Shown: positions 16,609-25,276, numbered from the stretch's first letter. The stretch: 64,000 nucleotides of DNA from an uncultured Ruminococcus sp. (GCA_934435205.1 CAKSAK010000004.1:248001-312000), one strand, 5' to 3'. Made by a program: numbers and translations. The notes: generated by a model from the sequence alone, not told the origin.

Positions 16609-16647
16609 ACAACATTATGTTGTGCTTTTCTTACTACATTATGTTGT
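16609..16647. promoter_or_regulatory. Twin palindromic operators in the XRE/lipoprotein divergent spacer
   Basis: ACAACATTATGTTGT (16609-16623) is a perfect 7-1-7 palindrome. ACTACATTATGTTGT (16633-16647) differs at one position. Their centres are 24 bp apart, slightly over two helical turns, which would allow side-by-side binding of two dimers. They lie 45-83 bp upstream of the XRE start. Confidence 0.7.
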
Positions 16648-16707
16648 AAAAACACTATGGCTGTTTGTGGGTATTTAACAAAATATTTATAAATGTCGAA
16701 AATATTG

Positions 16708-16736
16708 TTGACTTGCATGGGAAAATGTTGTAAAAT
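16708..16736 (+). promoter_or_regulatory. Promoter for lipoprotein gene 16768
   Basis: TTGACT (16708-16713), a 17-base spacer and TAAAAT (16731-16736), 31 bp before the ATG. The GGAGG ribosome site lies inside the short leader. Confidence 0.75.
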
Positions 16737-16767
16737 AAATTTATTAAAGAAATATGGAGGTAACATT

Positions 16768-17625
16768 ATGAAAAAAATATCTGCTCTTTTATTGGCAGTG
16801 GTAATGGCTTTTGGCATGGCAGGCTGTTCTGACAGCGGGTCTTCCGACAGCGATAAGGAAAGCTCGGCTGCGGCTGTGCAGACGGAAAGCAGTGCCGCTG
16901 ACTCTTCGGAAGATGCAACAGAAACAATAACTACAACAACAACTGCTCCTGCGGTGACGGAATCATCACAGGCTGAGGCGGTTGACACAAGCACGGCTGA
17001 CGAAAACAAGCCTGCAAGCGGTGACAGCAATGACATTGCGGCTAGTGCTATAGAGCCGTCAGAAACAAGCGAGGAAAATCTTGCACCTATCGGTCAGTGG
17101 ATAAAGACCACCATGTACTGCCCTACAGATAAAATTTATCACACTATTTATACAAGGATAACAAAGGTAGTCAGCAAGAGCGAGGACGCAGATTATGTAA
17201 ACAAGGCTATCGAGCTTAATAATTCTGTTGGCAGTGATTTTTATAAGATAGACGAGAGCGAGCTGAAAATACCTGATGACTGCGAGCTTTGCGTTATGGA
17301 ATATGAGGTATATGTTCCTGATGATTTCCCTAGCAATGATTGGGGCATAATCTCTCCTGATGTAAACTATTCTGCTTCCAACAAGGGCGGCGGAGGAATA
17401 CCTTCTGCGGACGGTGCTTCTACTTATATCGGCATGGGCGGAACTACTGAGCTTCTTACACAGAAAAAGAACGAATATTTTGTTGGAAATACATACAAGT
17501 ATGTAAACCTTTTCCTTATGGTAAAGGGCTACAAGGATTATAAGTTCACATTCAGTTCTTATCCAGAGGGAACAACTTCTGACAGCTCTGATGAAGCTGT
17601 AACGGCATATATCAGCGCAGAATAA
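16768..17625 (+). CDS. Lipoprotein, unknown function
   Basis: 285 residues from the ATG at 16768 (GGAGG eight bases before). A signal peptide with lipobox FGMAGC places it on the outer face of the membrane. A long Ser/Thr/Asp/Glu linker (about residues 20-105) is followed by a mature domain of about 180 residues. That domain contains QWIKTTMYCPTDKIYHTIYT and a Gly-rich GKGGGGIPSADG-like stretch, and looks mostly beta-stranded. I do not recognise a family. Its promoter faces away from the small XRE gene and their operators lie between, so the regulator may control it. Confidence 0.75.
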   Translation: MKKISALLLAVVMAFGMAGCSDSGSSDSDKESSAAAVQTESSAADSSEDATETITTTTTAPAVTESSQAEAVDTSTADENKPASGDSNDIAASAIEPSETSEENLAPIGQWIKTTMYCPTDKIYHTIYTRITKVVSKSEDADYVNKAIELNNSVGSDFYKIDESELKIPDDCELCVMEYEVYVPDDFPSNDWGIISPDVNYSASNKGGGGIPSADGASTYIGMGGTTELLTQKKNEYFVGNTYKYVNLFLMVKGYKDYKFTFSSYPEGTTSDSSDEAVTAYISAE

Positions 17626-17637
17626 CATATGATTTTT

Positions 17638-17667
17638 GGGCAGGCACGATTTGTGTCTGCCTTTTTT
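17638..17667 (+). terminator. Rho-independent terminator
   Basis: GGCAGGCAC pairs with GTGTCTGCC around ATTT-type loop bases and is followed by TTTTTT. Ends the lipoprotein transcript. Confidence 0.8.
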
Positions 17668-17680
17668 CTTTGCGGAGAAA

Positions 17681-17709
17681 TTGACAATGTGGGGCAAGCG
17701 TGTTATAAT
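17681..17709 (+). promoter_or_regulatory. Consensus sigma-A promoter for lepA
   Basis: A perfect TTGACA (17681-17686), a 17-base spacer and a perfect TATAAT (17704-17709), 47 bp before the start codon. One of the strongest predicted promoters in the window. Confidence 0.85.
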
Positions 17710-17756
17710 AAAGTATTATGGAAAAGTATACTTGTCTGAGAGAGGAAAATCAGTAA

Positions 17757-19559
17757 ATGAACGAAAATAATATACGAAATTTCTGCATTATAGCTCATAT
17801 AGACCACGGCAAATCTACTCTTGCCGACAGAATTTTGGAGCTTACCGATACTGTGAAGCTAAGAGATATGGAAAATCAGCTTCTTGATAATATGGACATC
17901 GAGCGTGAGAGAGGTATCACGATAAAAGCTCGTGCGGTACGTCTTAACTATCACGCTGACGATGGGCAGGACTATGTTTTTAACCTTATCGACACTCCCG
18001 GTCACGTTGACTTCAACTATGAGGTGTCACGTTCTCTTGCCGCCTGTGAGGGTGCATTGCTTATCGTTGACGCTTCTCAGGGTATAGAAGCGCAGACACT
18101 TGCAAACACTTATCTTGCTATCGAACATGACCTTGAGGTAGTGCCTGTTATAAACAAGATAGACCTGCCGTCTGCTGACCCTGAAAGGGCTTGCGCAGAG
18201 GTTGAGAACGTTATAGGTATCCCTGCTATGGACGCTCCGAGGATATCAGCTAAAATGGGTACGAACGTCAAGGAAGTGCTTGAACGTGTGGTAAAGGATA
18301 TCCCATGCCCTAAGGGTGACGAGAACGCTCCGCTCAAGGCGCTTATTTTTGACAGCTATTATGACCAGTACAAGGGAGTTATAATATACTGTCGTGTGAA
18401 AGAGGGTCATATAAAGGCGGGGGATACTATCAGGCTTATGGCTACGGGAGCTGAGTTTCAGACGGTGGAGATAGGCTATATGGGTGCAACTGACCTTGTG
18501 CCTGTGGGCGAGCTTCATGCAGGCGAGGTTGGCTACATTGCGGCATCTATAAAGGATATCGGCGACACTCGTGTGGGCGATACTGTGACAAATGCGGCAG
18601 AGCCTTGCGCTGAGGCACTGCCTGGATATAAGAAAGTAAACCCTATGGTATACTGCGGAATCTATCCTGCGGACGGAGCGAAATATCCTGACCTGAGAGA
18701 CGCTTTGGAAAAGCTTATGCTCAATGACGCTTCACTGTCATTCGAGCCTGAAACTTCCATTGCGCTGGGCTTTGGTTTCAGATGTGGATTCCTCGGACTT
18801 CTGCACATGGAGATAATCCAGGAGCGTTTGGAGAGAGAATATAATCTCGACCTTATCACAACTGCTCCGTCGGTTATCTACAAGGTAAATCTTACTAACG
18901 GCGAAACTGTGTTTATAGATAACCCGACGAATTATCCTGACGTGGCAAATATCGCTTCGGCAGAAGAGCCTATAGTAAATGCGCATATTTACACGCCGTC
19001 TGAATATGTTGGAAATATAATGGAGCTTTGTCAGGACAGACGTGGCGTATACAAGGATATGAAGTATATAGACGAAACGAGAGTTGACCTGCATTATCAG
19101 CTTCCCCTCAACGAGATAGTTTATGACTTCTTTGACGCACTGAAATCACGCACAAAGGGCTATGCTTCATTTGACTATGAGATGATGGGCTATGCGAAGT
19201 CTAAGCTTGTGAAGCTTGATATACTCCTTAACGGCGAGGTAGTGGACGCACTTTCGTTTATCGTACACGAGGATAAGGCATATTCAAGGGGCAGAAGACT
19301 GACGGAGAAGCTTAAAGAGAATATACCAAGACAGCTTTTTGAGATACCTGTGCAGGCGGCTATCGGCGGAAAGATAATAGCCAGAGAAACTATCAAGGCT
19401 ATGAGAAAAGACGTACTGGCTAAGTGCTATGGAGGAGATATCACAAGAAAGAAGAAGCTGTTGGAGAAGCAAAAAGAGGGTAAGAAGCGAATGAGACAGC
19501 TTGGTTCTGTGTCAGTACCGCAGGAAGCGTTTATGTCGGTGCTGAAGCTGGACGAGTAG
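17757..19559 (+). CDS. lepA: Elongation factor 4 (LepA)
   Basis: 600 residues, the family length. G1 is AHIDHGKST, G2 includes RERGITIKA, G3 is DTPGHVDF and G4 is NKIDLP. The C-terminal LepA-specific domain has YASFDYEMMGYAKSKLVKLD and ends with a basic RKKKLLEKQKEGKKRMRQLG segment. This GTPase acts on the ribosome, moving stalled post-translocation complexes back or aiding subunit maturation. It is a single gene here, although hemW, a frequent neighbour in Firmicutes, follows 1.2 kb downstream beyond a repeat cluster. Confidence 0.97.
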   Translation: MNENNIRNFCIIAHIDHGKSTLADRILELTDTVKLRDMENQLLDNMDIERERGITIKARAVRLNYHADDGQDYVFNLIDTPGHVDFNYEVSRSLAACEGALLIVDASQGIEAQTLANTYLAIEHDLEVVPVINKIDLPSADPERACAEVENVIGIPAMDAPRISAKMGTNVKEVLERVVKDIPCPKGDENAPLKALIFDSYYDQYKGVIIYCRVKEGHIKAGDTIRLMATGAEFQTVEIGYMGATDLVPVGELHAGEVGYIAASIKDIGDTRVGDTVTNAAEPCAEALPGYKKVNPMVYCGIYPADGAKYPDLRDALEKLMLNDASLSFEPETSIALGFGFRCGFLGLLHMEIIQERLEREYNLDLITTAPSVIYKVNLTNGETVFIDNPTNYPDVANIASAEEPIVNAHIYTPSEYVGNIMELCQDRRGVYKDMKYIDETRVDLHYQLPLNEIVYDFFDALKSRTKGYASFDYEMMGYAKSKLVKLDILLNGEVVDALSFIVHEDKAYSRGRRLTEKLKENIPRQLFEIPVQAAIGGKIIARETIKAMRKDVLAKCYGGDITRKKKLLEKQKEGKKRMRQLGSVSVPQEAFMSVLKLDE

Positions 19560-19564
19560 CGGGG

Positions 19565-20220
19565 CGGATTTTAGTGAGGAGTGAGGAGTGAGGAATGGCG
19601 GAGCCATACCGAGTAAATCACCAACACAAAGTAGAGGAAACACCGAGCGAAGCGAGCAAAAGGTCCAGGGGCACGCCCCTGGTCAGGGTCAAGGGGTGAA
19701 ACCCATTGCAGGGTCTAGGGACAGAGTCCCTAGCGGAGTAAATTTCTTGTTCGACTTCGCTCACAAGAAATGGGCAGAGCCTCAATAGGCGTAAGCCTAC
19801 AAGCGGTGCAGAAAAGCAAAAGAAGAAATGCAAAGTTTCTCCTTATACAATGCAGAAATCGAAGAACAAAACTGCACCGCTTTTCTTTCCTCCTGCACAA
19901 CGTAAAATCCGCAAAGAGCGAAGCGATTTTGCGGCACGGCAAGGTGGCGCATAATTGTAGGGGCTGGCGCCCTCGACAGCCCGTTTCGGGGAGCTTGAAA
20001 TTTTGAATTATTGCAAAGTGGTGTAGACGTGCCATGTTGTGCCGAACATGGTGCGGATACCACAGGAATGAGCAGGCAAACACAAGTGGGACGTCGCATT
20101 TCTGTGAAGCAGAAATTGCGCCGTTCCCCTACATGGTTTGTGGAACGCACCAAATTGTGTGTATAACGTAGGAATGAATAGGCGACTGACACGGGCGAAC
20201 AGTGTTCGCCCCTACCGTCA
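19565..20220. repeat. Cluster of hairpin repeats filling the lepA-20321 gap
   Basis: This 761-bp gap has no convincing gene. It begins with a tandem AGTGAGG-type unit (19574-19594) that recurs near 55092. The large modular repeat (19641-19881) follows. Then come CCGCAAA with TTTTGCGG (19909-19934), a GTAGGGGCTGGCGCC unit, CGCATTTCTG with CAGAAATTGCG (20095-20120), and GGGCGAACAGTGTTCGCCC (20193-20211) followed by CCTAC. Several modules share the GTAGGGG or CCCCTAC ends. Open frames in it are by-products of repeat sequence. Confidence 0.7.
19641..19881 (+). repeat. Modular multi-hairpin repeat, copy 2
   Basis: Matches 13634-13850 over its length. After AAAAGGTC it carries an extra 25-base module with the CCAGGGGCACGCCCCTGG palindrome. 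The other modules and the outer stem AGCGGTGCAG (19802-19811)/CTGCACCGCT (19872-19881) are the same, and a TTTT tract follows. The interior between the outer arms has diverged most. The sharp presence or absence of whole hairpins suggests module gain or loss rather than gradual drift. Confidence 0.8.
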
Positions 20221-20320
20221 TTTGTGGGGGTATTATAGTTTGTGAAAACATAAATGATGTGCAGATAGCATGGGGGTTGTCGGTCGGTACAAATATAAAT
20301 AATTTTTGAAAGGAGCAGCT

Positions 20321-20794
20321 ATGCCTGATATACAAAAGTCTATGAAATTATCGCTTGCTTTCGGGCTGAGCGGTGCGGTGATATTGCCTGTGCTTTATGA
20401 GGTCTATGCCAATATCTCTGGGGCGGCTGGGCTTGTGCTTATCGCTGTGTGGGCGGTGTGTGCAGGAGCTAAATTCTCGGCACTCAAATTCAAGGAAGCT
20501 TTTATGGGCATGGTATGCACACTTGCTTATGCAGGTATTCTTGGCGTTATCTGCTATATCGTTATTCACCCCAGAGTTTCCGATATGCTAAACAGGCGGT
20601 CGGTGTATTTTCAGCTCAGTTTGAAACAGCAGGCTTATTTCGTGCTTTATGCGGTGCTTATAAGCCTTTGTATGTTCCTTGTGTGGGGCGGTATCTTCGG
20701 CGTGAAAAAGGCGGTAGAGAGATTTCGGCTCAACCGTGAAAAAACAGGGGAGTATATCGACAAGGCTTTTGATGATGACGAGGATATGCTATGA
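20321..20794 (+). CDS. Four-helix membrane protein, unknown function
   Basis: 157 residues from the ATG at 20321 (AGGAG seven bases upstream). Four hydrophobic helices are visible at about 10-30, 35-55, 62-85 and 107-130, followed by a charged, acidic cytoplasmic tail (KAVERFRLNREKTGEYIDKA, then DDDEDML). The stop overlaps the start of hemW (ATGA), so it is translationally coupled to a heme or radical-SAM gene. No family motif is recognised. It could help membrane delivery of a cofactor, but there is only the linkage to support that. Confidence 0.8.
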   Translation: MPDIQKSMKLSLAFGLSGAVILPVLYEVYANISGAAGLVLIAVWAVCAGAKFSALKFKEAFMGMVCTLAYAGILGVICYIVIHPRVSDMLNRRSVYFQLSLKQQAYFVLYAVLISLCMFLVWGGIFGVKKAVERFRLNREKTGEYIDKAFDDDEDML

Positions 20795-21888
20795 CGGGCA
20801 TTTATATCCATGTGCCTTTCTGTAAAAGAAAATGCCCATATTGCGACTTCTATTCCGTTTGCAGACCTGAGCTTTATGAGGAATACACTCAGGCTGTGTG
20901 CCGCAATATTGAGGCTTTTAAGGGCAGGGACATAAAATGCGATACTATCTACTTCGGGGGCGGTACGCCCTCTGTGCTGTCGGCTGAACAGGTTGACAGG
21001 ATAATAGATACGGCAGGAAAGTGCTTTGATCTTTGCGAGCCTGAAATAACCTTGGAGGCTAATCCAAGCTCTGTGGACATGGAGAAGATGTCAGGGTGGA
21101 GAAAAGCAGGGGTAACAAGGCTTTCTTTCGGCGTTCAATCGGCTAATGACAGGGAGCTTGGCTTCTTGGGCAGGCTTCATGACTTTTCTCAGGCAAAGTC
21201 GGCTGTGAAAACGGCGGCTCAGGTGGGATTTAGGCACATCTCATGCGATATCATGCTGGGGGTAAAGGGTCAGACCCTTGAAAGCCTTTGGGACAGCATA
21301 GAGAGCCTTACGGCACTTCCTGTTGACCATATTTCGGCTTATATGCTGAAAATAGAAAAGGGTACGGCTTTTGATTGCGATGAGATGAGAAATGCTGTGG
21401 CTGATGACGATATGCTGTGCGATATGTATTTGCAAACTGTGGGACAGCTTGCAAGCAAGGGCTTTTTGCAGTATGAGATATCAAATTTTGCCAAAGAGGG
21501 CGGAAAGTCACGGCATAATCTTAAATACTGGCACGGGGAAGAATATATAGGCATTGGTCCGTCGGCACATTCTTTCTTTGAGAACGAAAGATATTACTGC
21601 AAGAGCGATGTTGAGAAGTTTATTTCTGACAAGGTGCAGAGCATGGTGGTGCTTGAGGACGATCCTGACAAGGCGGAAGAGTATGTTATGCTGGGGTTAA
21701 GGCTCACGGAGGGCATTGACATAGGCAAAGCCGAGGAACTTGGGGGCAAGGAGCTTGGGGATAATATCCGCAAAAAGGCGGCAATGTTTCAGAAGCAGGG
21801 GCTTTGCATGGTGAAAAACGGCGTTTTAAGGCTTACGCCTGCGGGATTTCTGGCATCAAACTCTATTATCGGTGAGCTGCTGTGGTAA
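20791..21888 (+). CDS. hemW: HemW-like radical SAM heme chaperone
   Basis: 365 residues. The N-terminus IYIHVPFCKRKCPYCDF has the radical SAM CxxxCxxC (C11, C15, C18) for a 4Fe-4S cluster. FGGGTPS is the SAM-binding glycine motif and HNLKYWHG is the HemW signature that separates it from oxygen-independent coproporphyrinogen oxidase HemN. HemW binds heme and passes it to apoproteins such as respiratory enzymes. In fermentative Clostridia lacking heme synthesis its real client is unclear. Overlaps the preceding membrane-protein gene by four bases. Confidence 0.9.
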   Translation: MTGIYIHVPFCKRKCPYCDFYSVCRPELYEEYTQAVCRNIEAFKGRDIKCDTIYFGGGTPSVLSAEQVDRIIDTAGKCFDLCEPEITLEANPSSVDMEKMSGWRKAGVTRLSFGVQSANDRELGFLGRLHDFSQAKSAVKTAAQVGFRHISCDIMLGVKGQTLESLWDSIESLTALPVDHISAYMLKIEKGTAFDCDEMRNAVADDDMLCDMYLQTVGQLASKGFLQYEISNFAKEGGKSRHNLKYWHGEEYIGIGPSAHSFFENERYYCKSDVEKFISDKVQSMVVLEDDPDKAEEYVMLGLRLTEGIDIGKAEELGGKELGDNIRKKAAMFQKQGLCMVKNGVLRLTPAGFLASNSIIGELLW

Positions 21889-21957
21889 ACCTGTATAAAT
21901 ATAGGCAGACAGTGTTGTGCAGTTATACAATAGATATACGATATGTAGGGGATAAGC

Positions 21958-21986
21958 TTGAAAAATGACGGAAAATGTGGTATAAT
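21958..21986 (+). promoter_or_regulatory. Promoter for the HlyD-like lipoprotein gene
   Basis: TTGAAA (21958-21963), a 17-base spacer and TATAAT (21981-21986), 51 bp before the ATG. A short GCGGCGGAGTGTGTCCGC hairpin lies in the leader. Confidence 0.75.
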
Positions 21987-22036
21987 TCACTGCGGCGGAG
22001 TGTGTCCGCAGTTTTATGTTACCGAGAGGTTTTTTT

Positions 22037-23035
22037 ATGAAAAGTATAAGATTTATTGCTTTGATTTCAGCGGCGGCAATGTGTTTCGGGCTTTGCGCCT
22101 GCGGAAAGTCGGAGAAAAAAGACGAGATAGCTGTGCCTATTCTGGAAACTAAGGATATAACATATAAGACGGTAAAAGCTGAGATAGGAGATATCTCTCA
22201 GGAGTATCATCAGGAGGGTGTTTATGATTACCCTTACAGCGAAACTGTCACCTTCAAGGCGAGCGGTCAGATAAAGTCTATTGATGTGGAGTCGCCTTGT
22301 GATGTGAAAAAGGGCGATCTGCTTTGCACACTTTATTCTGACGATGTGGACGAGCAGATAGAAGAGGAAGAAATAAGGCTCGATCAGGCGAAGCAGACTG
22401 TTGCCACGTTGCAGGCGAACGGTGCTGACTACAGTGAGATACAGCTTTCTCAGTACGACTTGCAGATAGAACAGCTCAAATATGACAGGCTTGTGGCGTC
22501 CTTGGAGGATTATAAGGTTTACGCTCCATGTGACGGACAGTTTGATCTTGCAGACAGACGAGGTCAGGAGCTGACAGCGTTCATGCCGGTGAATAAGGGC
22601 GAGGTGCTTGGGTATACTTCCGATAAATCGCAAAAGGCTCTGTGCGTGTCTGTATTTGACAATGCGCTCACAAACGTGAATTTTGGCACTGCAGTGCAGA
22701 TAGTGCAGGGTGCCAATACTATGGGCGGCACTGTGACGGATATAATCTACAATGAGAGCGGAGATTTCTCGGCATATGTTTATGTTATCACCCCTGACGA
22801 GGAGAACGATATGCTGGATCTTGGCGGCATAGAGGTTGTCTTTGACGTGTATTCAAGGCTTGATACTGTGATAGTTCCGCAGAAGGCAGTGAAGAAGCTT
22901 GACGGACGCAACTATGTGAATCTGCTTGTGGACGGTGTAAAGATAGAGCAGGACGTAGAGCTTGGCATCGAGGACAACGACAACGTTGAGATACTTTCGG
23001 GACTCAGCGGCGGTGAAGAGATAATACTCAATTGA
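22037..23035 (+). CDS. HlyD/RND-adaptor-like lipoprotein
   Basis: 332 residues from the ATG at 22037 (GAGAGG before it). The signal peptide ends in a lipobox (FGLCAC), so the protein is lipid-anchored outside. Next are a beta-barrel/lipoyl half (SETVTFKASGQIKSIDVESP, then GDLLCTLYSDD), a short coiled coil (about 100-145, EQIEEEEIRLDQAKQTVATL), the second lipoyl half (VYAPCDGQF) and a barrel domain ending in GLSGGEEIILN. This is the fold of membrane-fusion proteins that link an ABC exporter to the wall. No ABC gene is adjacent, so its partner is elsewhere or it acts alone. It has its own promoter and a downstream hairpin. Confidence 0.8.
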   Translation: MKSIRFIALISAAAMCFGLCACGKSEKKDEIAVPILETKDITYKTVKAEIGDISQEYHQEGVYDYPYSETVTFKASGQIKSIDVESPCDVKKGDLLCTLYSDDVDEQIEEEEIRLDQAKQTVATLQANGADYSEIQLSQYDLQIEQLKYDRLVASLEDYKVYAPCDGQFDLADRRGQELTAFMPVNKGEVLGYTSDKSQKALCVSVFDNALTNVNFGTAVQIVQGANTMGGTVTDIIYNESGDFSAYVYVITPDEENDMLDLGGIEVVFDVYSRLDTVIVPQKAVKKLDGRNYVNLLVDGVKIEQDVELGIEDNDNVEILSGLSGGEEIILN

Positions 23036-23042
23036 CGGCGTT

Positions 23043-23071
23043 CAGCCAATTAAATACTATTTGATTGGCTG
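23043..23071 (+). terminator. Hairpin after the HlyD-like gene, probable terminator
   Basis: CAGCCAAT pairs with ATTGGCTG; the T tract that follows is interrupted (ATTTGTGTTTT), so termination may be partial. Confidence 0.5.
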
Positions 23072-23107
23072 ATTTGTGTTTTAAGAAAAAATAAAGAAAT
23101 AAAGCAC

Positions 23108-23136
23108 TTGATTTTTTGCGTAATTTCGTGTAAAAT
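23108..23136 (+). promoter_or_regulatory. Promoter for membrane protein gene 23168
   Basis: TTGATT (23108-23113), a 17-base spacer and TAAAAT (23131-23136), 31 bp before the ATG; the GGGAGG ribosome site is in between. Confidence 0.7.
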
Positions 23137-23167
23137 AAAAGAACAGAGTGTCTAGGGAGGACTAAAA

Positions 23168-24019
23168 ATGAAGGATTTTTTATCTAACGTATGGGTAAAG
23201 CGAGCGGTATCAGTTTTTAATGTCGCTTACTTTGCTGTAATAACTCTGCTCACCTATGCAACGTTCCTGTATGATCTGGAGTTTGCGGCAGGCAGAGAGA
23301 AGTCGTTTTTTACTGTATATGTGGTGCTGAATGTTGTATTTCTGGGACTTATGCTCTTTTCAAGACGTGAGCTTGTGACGGAGATACTGAGCATACTCAT
23401 GCTTCCGGTCGTGTTCTGCATGATACTTTTCAACATGGGCGACTGGATATTGATAGTTCCGCCGTTCGTTGTTGCTATCATAATGTTCTTTGCGGCAGGT
23501 ACGAACGAAACTGTAAAGGTCATAATGGGTACGATATACCTGCTTATGTATGTTCTTGGAATCGTTGCATACTTTGTGCTTAATATCCTTTTCGGAGGCA
23601 CATCTGTTGAAACTGTACTAAATTCAGATCTTGATACATCGTCAAGTGTTTATGCTCTCTACAGAGATAACTTCAAGAAGCTCACTGAGGTAACGTCAGA
23701 ATCAAATACCATATCGCCTGACGGCCAGTATCAGATAATACTTTATGATGTAAAGGACAGCGATAAGGGTGCTGTAAAGATATGCGTAGTGCCATACAAT
23801 CAGGATATCGAGCTTAAATTCTTTACGCTTAAGCAGAAAGGTATCAAAAAGACCATTTCCAACAAGGGCATAAGGGGAACAGTTCCTGATGTTGGCTGGG
23901 TAGAGGAGGACGGAGTTCTCAAGGTGCAGTACAGACTTTCGGAGGCTGACGATCTGAGAGCCACTTCTGTTACAACAATGCCGGATAAGCAGTATTTCCA
24001 GTTCCTTGGTATTCAATAA
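23168..24019 (+). CDS. Membrane protein with a soluble C-terminal domain, unknown function
   Basis: 283 residues. Five hydrophobic helices lie in the first 150 residues (about 14-36, 46-63, 70-88, 90-108 and 117-142). A soluble domain of about 130 residues follows, with beta-strand pattern (SPDGQYQIILYDVKDSDKGA and VGWVEEDGVLKVQYRLSEAD). The SPDG and W-rich segment recalls bacterial domains that store or display peptide-like beta structure, but I cannot name a family. Single gene with its own promoter and terminator. Confidence 0.75.
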   Translation: MKDFLSNVWVKRAVSVFNVAYFAVITLLTYATFLYDLEFAAGREKSFFTVYVVLNVVFLGLMLFSRRELVTEILSILMLPVVFCMILFNMGDWILIVPPFVVAIIMFFAAGTNETVKVIMGTIYLLMYVLGIVAYFVLNILFGGTSVETVLNSDLDTSSSVYALYRDNFKKLTEVTSESNTISPDGQYQIILYDVKDSDKGAVKICVVPYNQDIELKFFTLKQKGIKKTISNKGIRGTVPDVGWVEEDGVLKVQYRLSEADDLRATSVTTMPDKQYFQFLGIQ

Positions 24020-24025
24020 GTTCGC

Positions 24026-24053
24026 AAGACCGTCTGAGAAGGCGGTCTTTTTG
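24026..24053 (+). terminator. Rho-independent terminator
   Basis: AAGACCG pairs with CGGTCTT and is followed by a T tract. Confidence 0.75.
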
Positions 24054-24107
24054 TTAAAAATGGCTGTTAATAAGAGTTTATTCATAAAAAGCGTGTGGCT
24101 ATTTTGG

Positions 24108-24121
24108 TGAAAACGCTTAGT
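24108..24121 (+). promoter_or_regulatory. cre-like site upstream of gene 24287
   Basis: TGAAAACGCTTAGT fits the CcpA site pattern TGWAARCGYTWNCW with one mismatch. It is centred about 90 bp before the predicted transcription start. Confidence 0.5.
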
Positions 24122-24167
24122 TTGTATTACAAAACAGTTACATTATATGAAAAGTTGCATGGCGCGC

Positions 24168-24196
24168 TTGACAGTTTTGTTAAAAAGGTGTAAAAT
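24168..24196 (+). promoter_or_regulatory. Promoter for surface protein gene 24287
   Basis: TTGACA (24168-24173), a 17-base spacer and TAAAAT (24191-24196). The start site would lie near 24203, leaving a leader of about 85 bases with a cre-like site inside it. Confidence 0.75.
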
Positions 24197-24240
24197 ATTA
24201 ATAGTGTTTTATAACGTTTCGATACTTGTGTGAACGGCTG

Positions 24241-24254
24241 TGAAAGCGTTTACA
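24241..24254 (+). promoter_or_regulatory. cre-like site inside the leader of gene 24287
   Basis: TGAAAGCGTTTACA matches the CcpA consensus TGWAARCGYTWNCW at every position. It lies about 40 bp downstream of the predicted transcription start, where bound CcpA would block elongation or initiation. Confidence 0.6.
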
Positions 24255-24286
24255 TATGATAGTATCAAGGGAGGATAAGAATTAAG

Positions 24287-25261
24287 ATGAGATCAAAGAG
24301 AATACTTGGCATGGTATCAGCGATAATGATGCTTGGCGTTTGTGCTGTGCCTGCTTATGCCGACAGTGAGGCTGAAATACCTGAATATAGTGCCGACAAG
24401 AGTATCCTTACAACAGATACTTCAGCACCGTCTTTATCATTCGATATGAAGGATTGGGAGAGATATATCAAGGCGACTCCTGATGGTGAGAAGATATCAG
24501 TGGGAGTATCTCAGGAAAAGACCTATGCTTATCAGGGTGCGAGCCTTAAGATAACAGCAACACAGCCTAATGACATAAGCGATTATTGTACTTTTGCTTC
24601 GCTTATAAGAGATGACGATAAGAATTTGGTTTATCCTGGCTCTGATTCTGAAGATACGCCTTATATAACGATGGGCGTTGAGATCGACGCCAAGGATTTT
24701 GGCATGACTTGTTTTGACGGCTGTATGTTTTCTTTCAAGTACAGGATAAATCAGGACGCTCAGGGCAAGCTTATGGGAGATTCTGTGTTTGCTTTTCCTT
24801 GTACTGAGGAATACAAAACGGTGACCAGCAATAGTGTTCAGCTTGAAATAAATACAGATGCAAGCAATAATGTTACTCAGTATGCGACAGCACTTATACC
24901 GGTACCTGACAAGTGCGGAGCAACAAAGTTCGTATTTGAGATACCGGTTATAAAGAAAATGGATAAGACAGATGTGCTTTATATTGATAATCTTGTAATA
25001 GATACTCCGTTGCAGAAGAACGGTGAAGATCTTCAGGTAATGAATCTCGATGGCTACAATAAAAGTGCAAAGGCACAGGAGATCGTGCAGGGCTTAAAGA
25101 TACAGCCTAAGTCAAACGGACTGAGCAGCACTTCGTCATCTGAGGCTGAATCTTCAAAGGGTATCGGAGTAGTAGGCATTGTAGTTATTGCGGTCGTTGC
25201 GGTTGTTATTGTCGGTGCTGTTATTTTCGTTATCAAGAAAAAGAGATCGCAGTTCTATTGA
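24287..25261 (+). CDS. Secreted, C-terminally membrane-anchored surface protein
   Basis: 324 residues. A signal peptide (1-25, ending AYADS) is followed by a beta-rich outer domain (about 35-265). That domain has FDMKDWERYIKATPDGEKIS and TDVLYIDNLVIDTPL, reminiscent of carbohydrate-binding jelly-roll modules. A Ser-rich linker (SSTSSSEAESSK) precedes one membrane helix (about 293-316, Ile/Val-rich) and a basic KKKRSQFY tail, so the protein is a type I membrane protein without sortase signal. The promoter is flanked by two cre-like sites, which suggests carbon-source control and a role in carbohydrate capture or sensing. Binding is not shown by any clear aromatic platform. Confidence 0.8.
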   Translation: MRSKRILGMVSAIMMLGVCAVPAYADSEAEIPEYSADKSILTTDTSAPSLSFDMKDWERYIKATPDGEKISVGVSQEKTYAYQGASLKITATQPNDISDYCTFASLIRDDDKNLVYPGSDSEDTPYITMGVEIDAKDFGMTCFDGCMFSFKYRINQDAQGKLMGDSVFAFPCTEEYKTVTSNSVQLEINTDASNNVTQYATALIPVPDKCGATKFVFEIPVIKKMDKTDVLYIDNLVIDTPLQKNGEDLQVMNLDGYNKSAKAQEIVQGLKIQPKSNGLSSTSSSEAESSKGIGVVGIVVIAVVAVVIVGAVIFVIKKKRSQFY

Positions 25262-25276
25262 TTTTTTGATCTGACA

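Noticed and set aside
19565..20240. CRISPR-like array
   Set aside because: Repeats are palindromic modules of different sequence and spacing, with no uniform repeat-spacer period and no cas genes.
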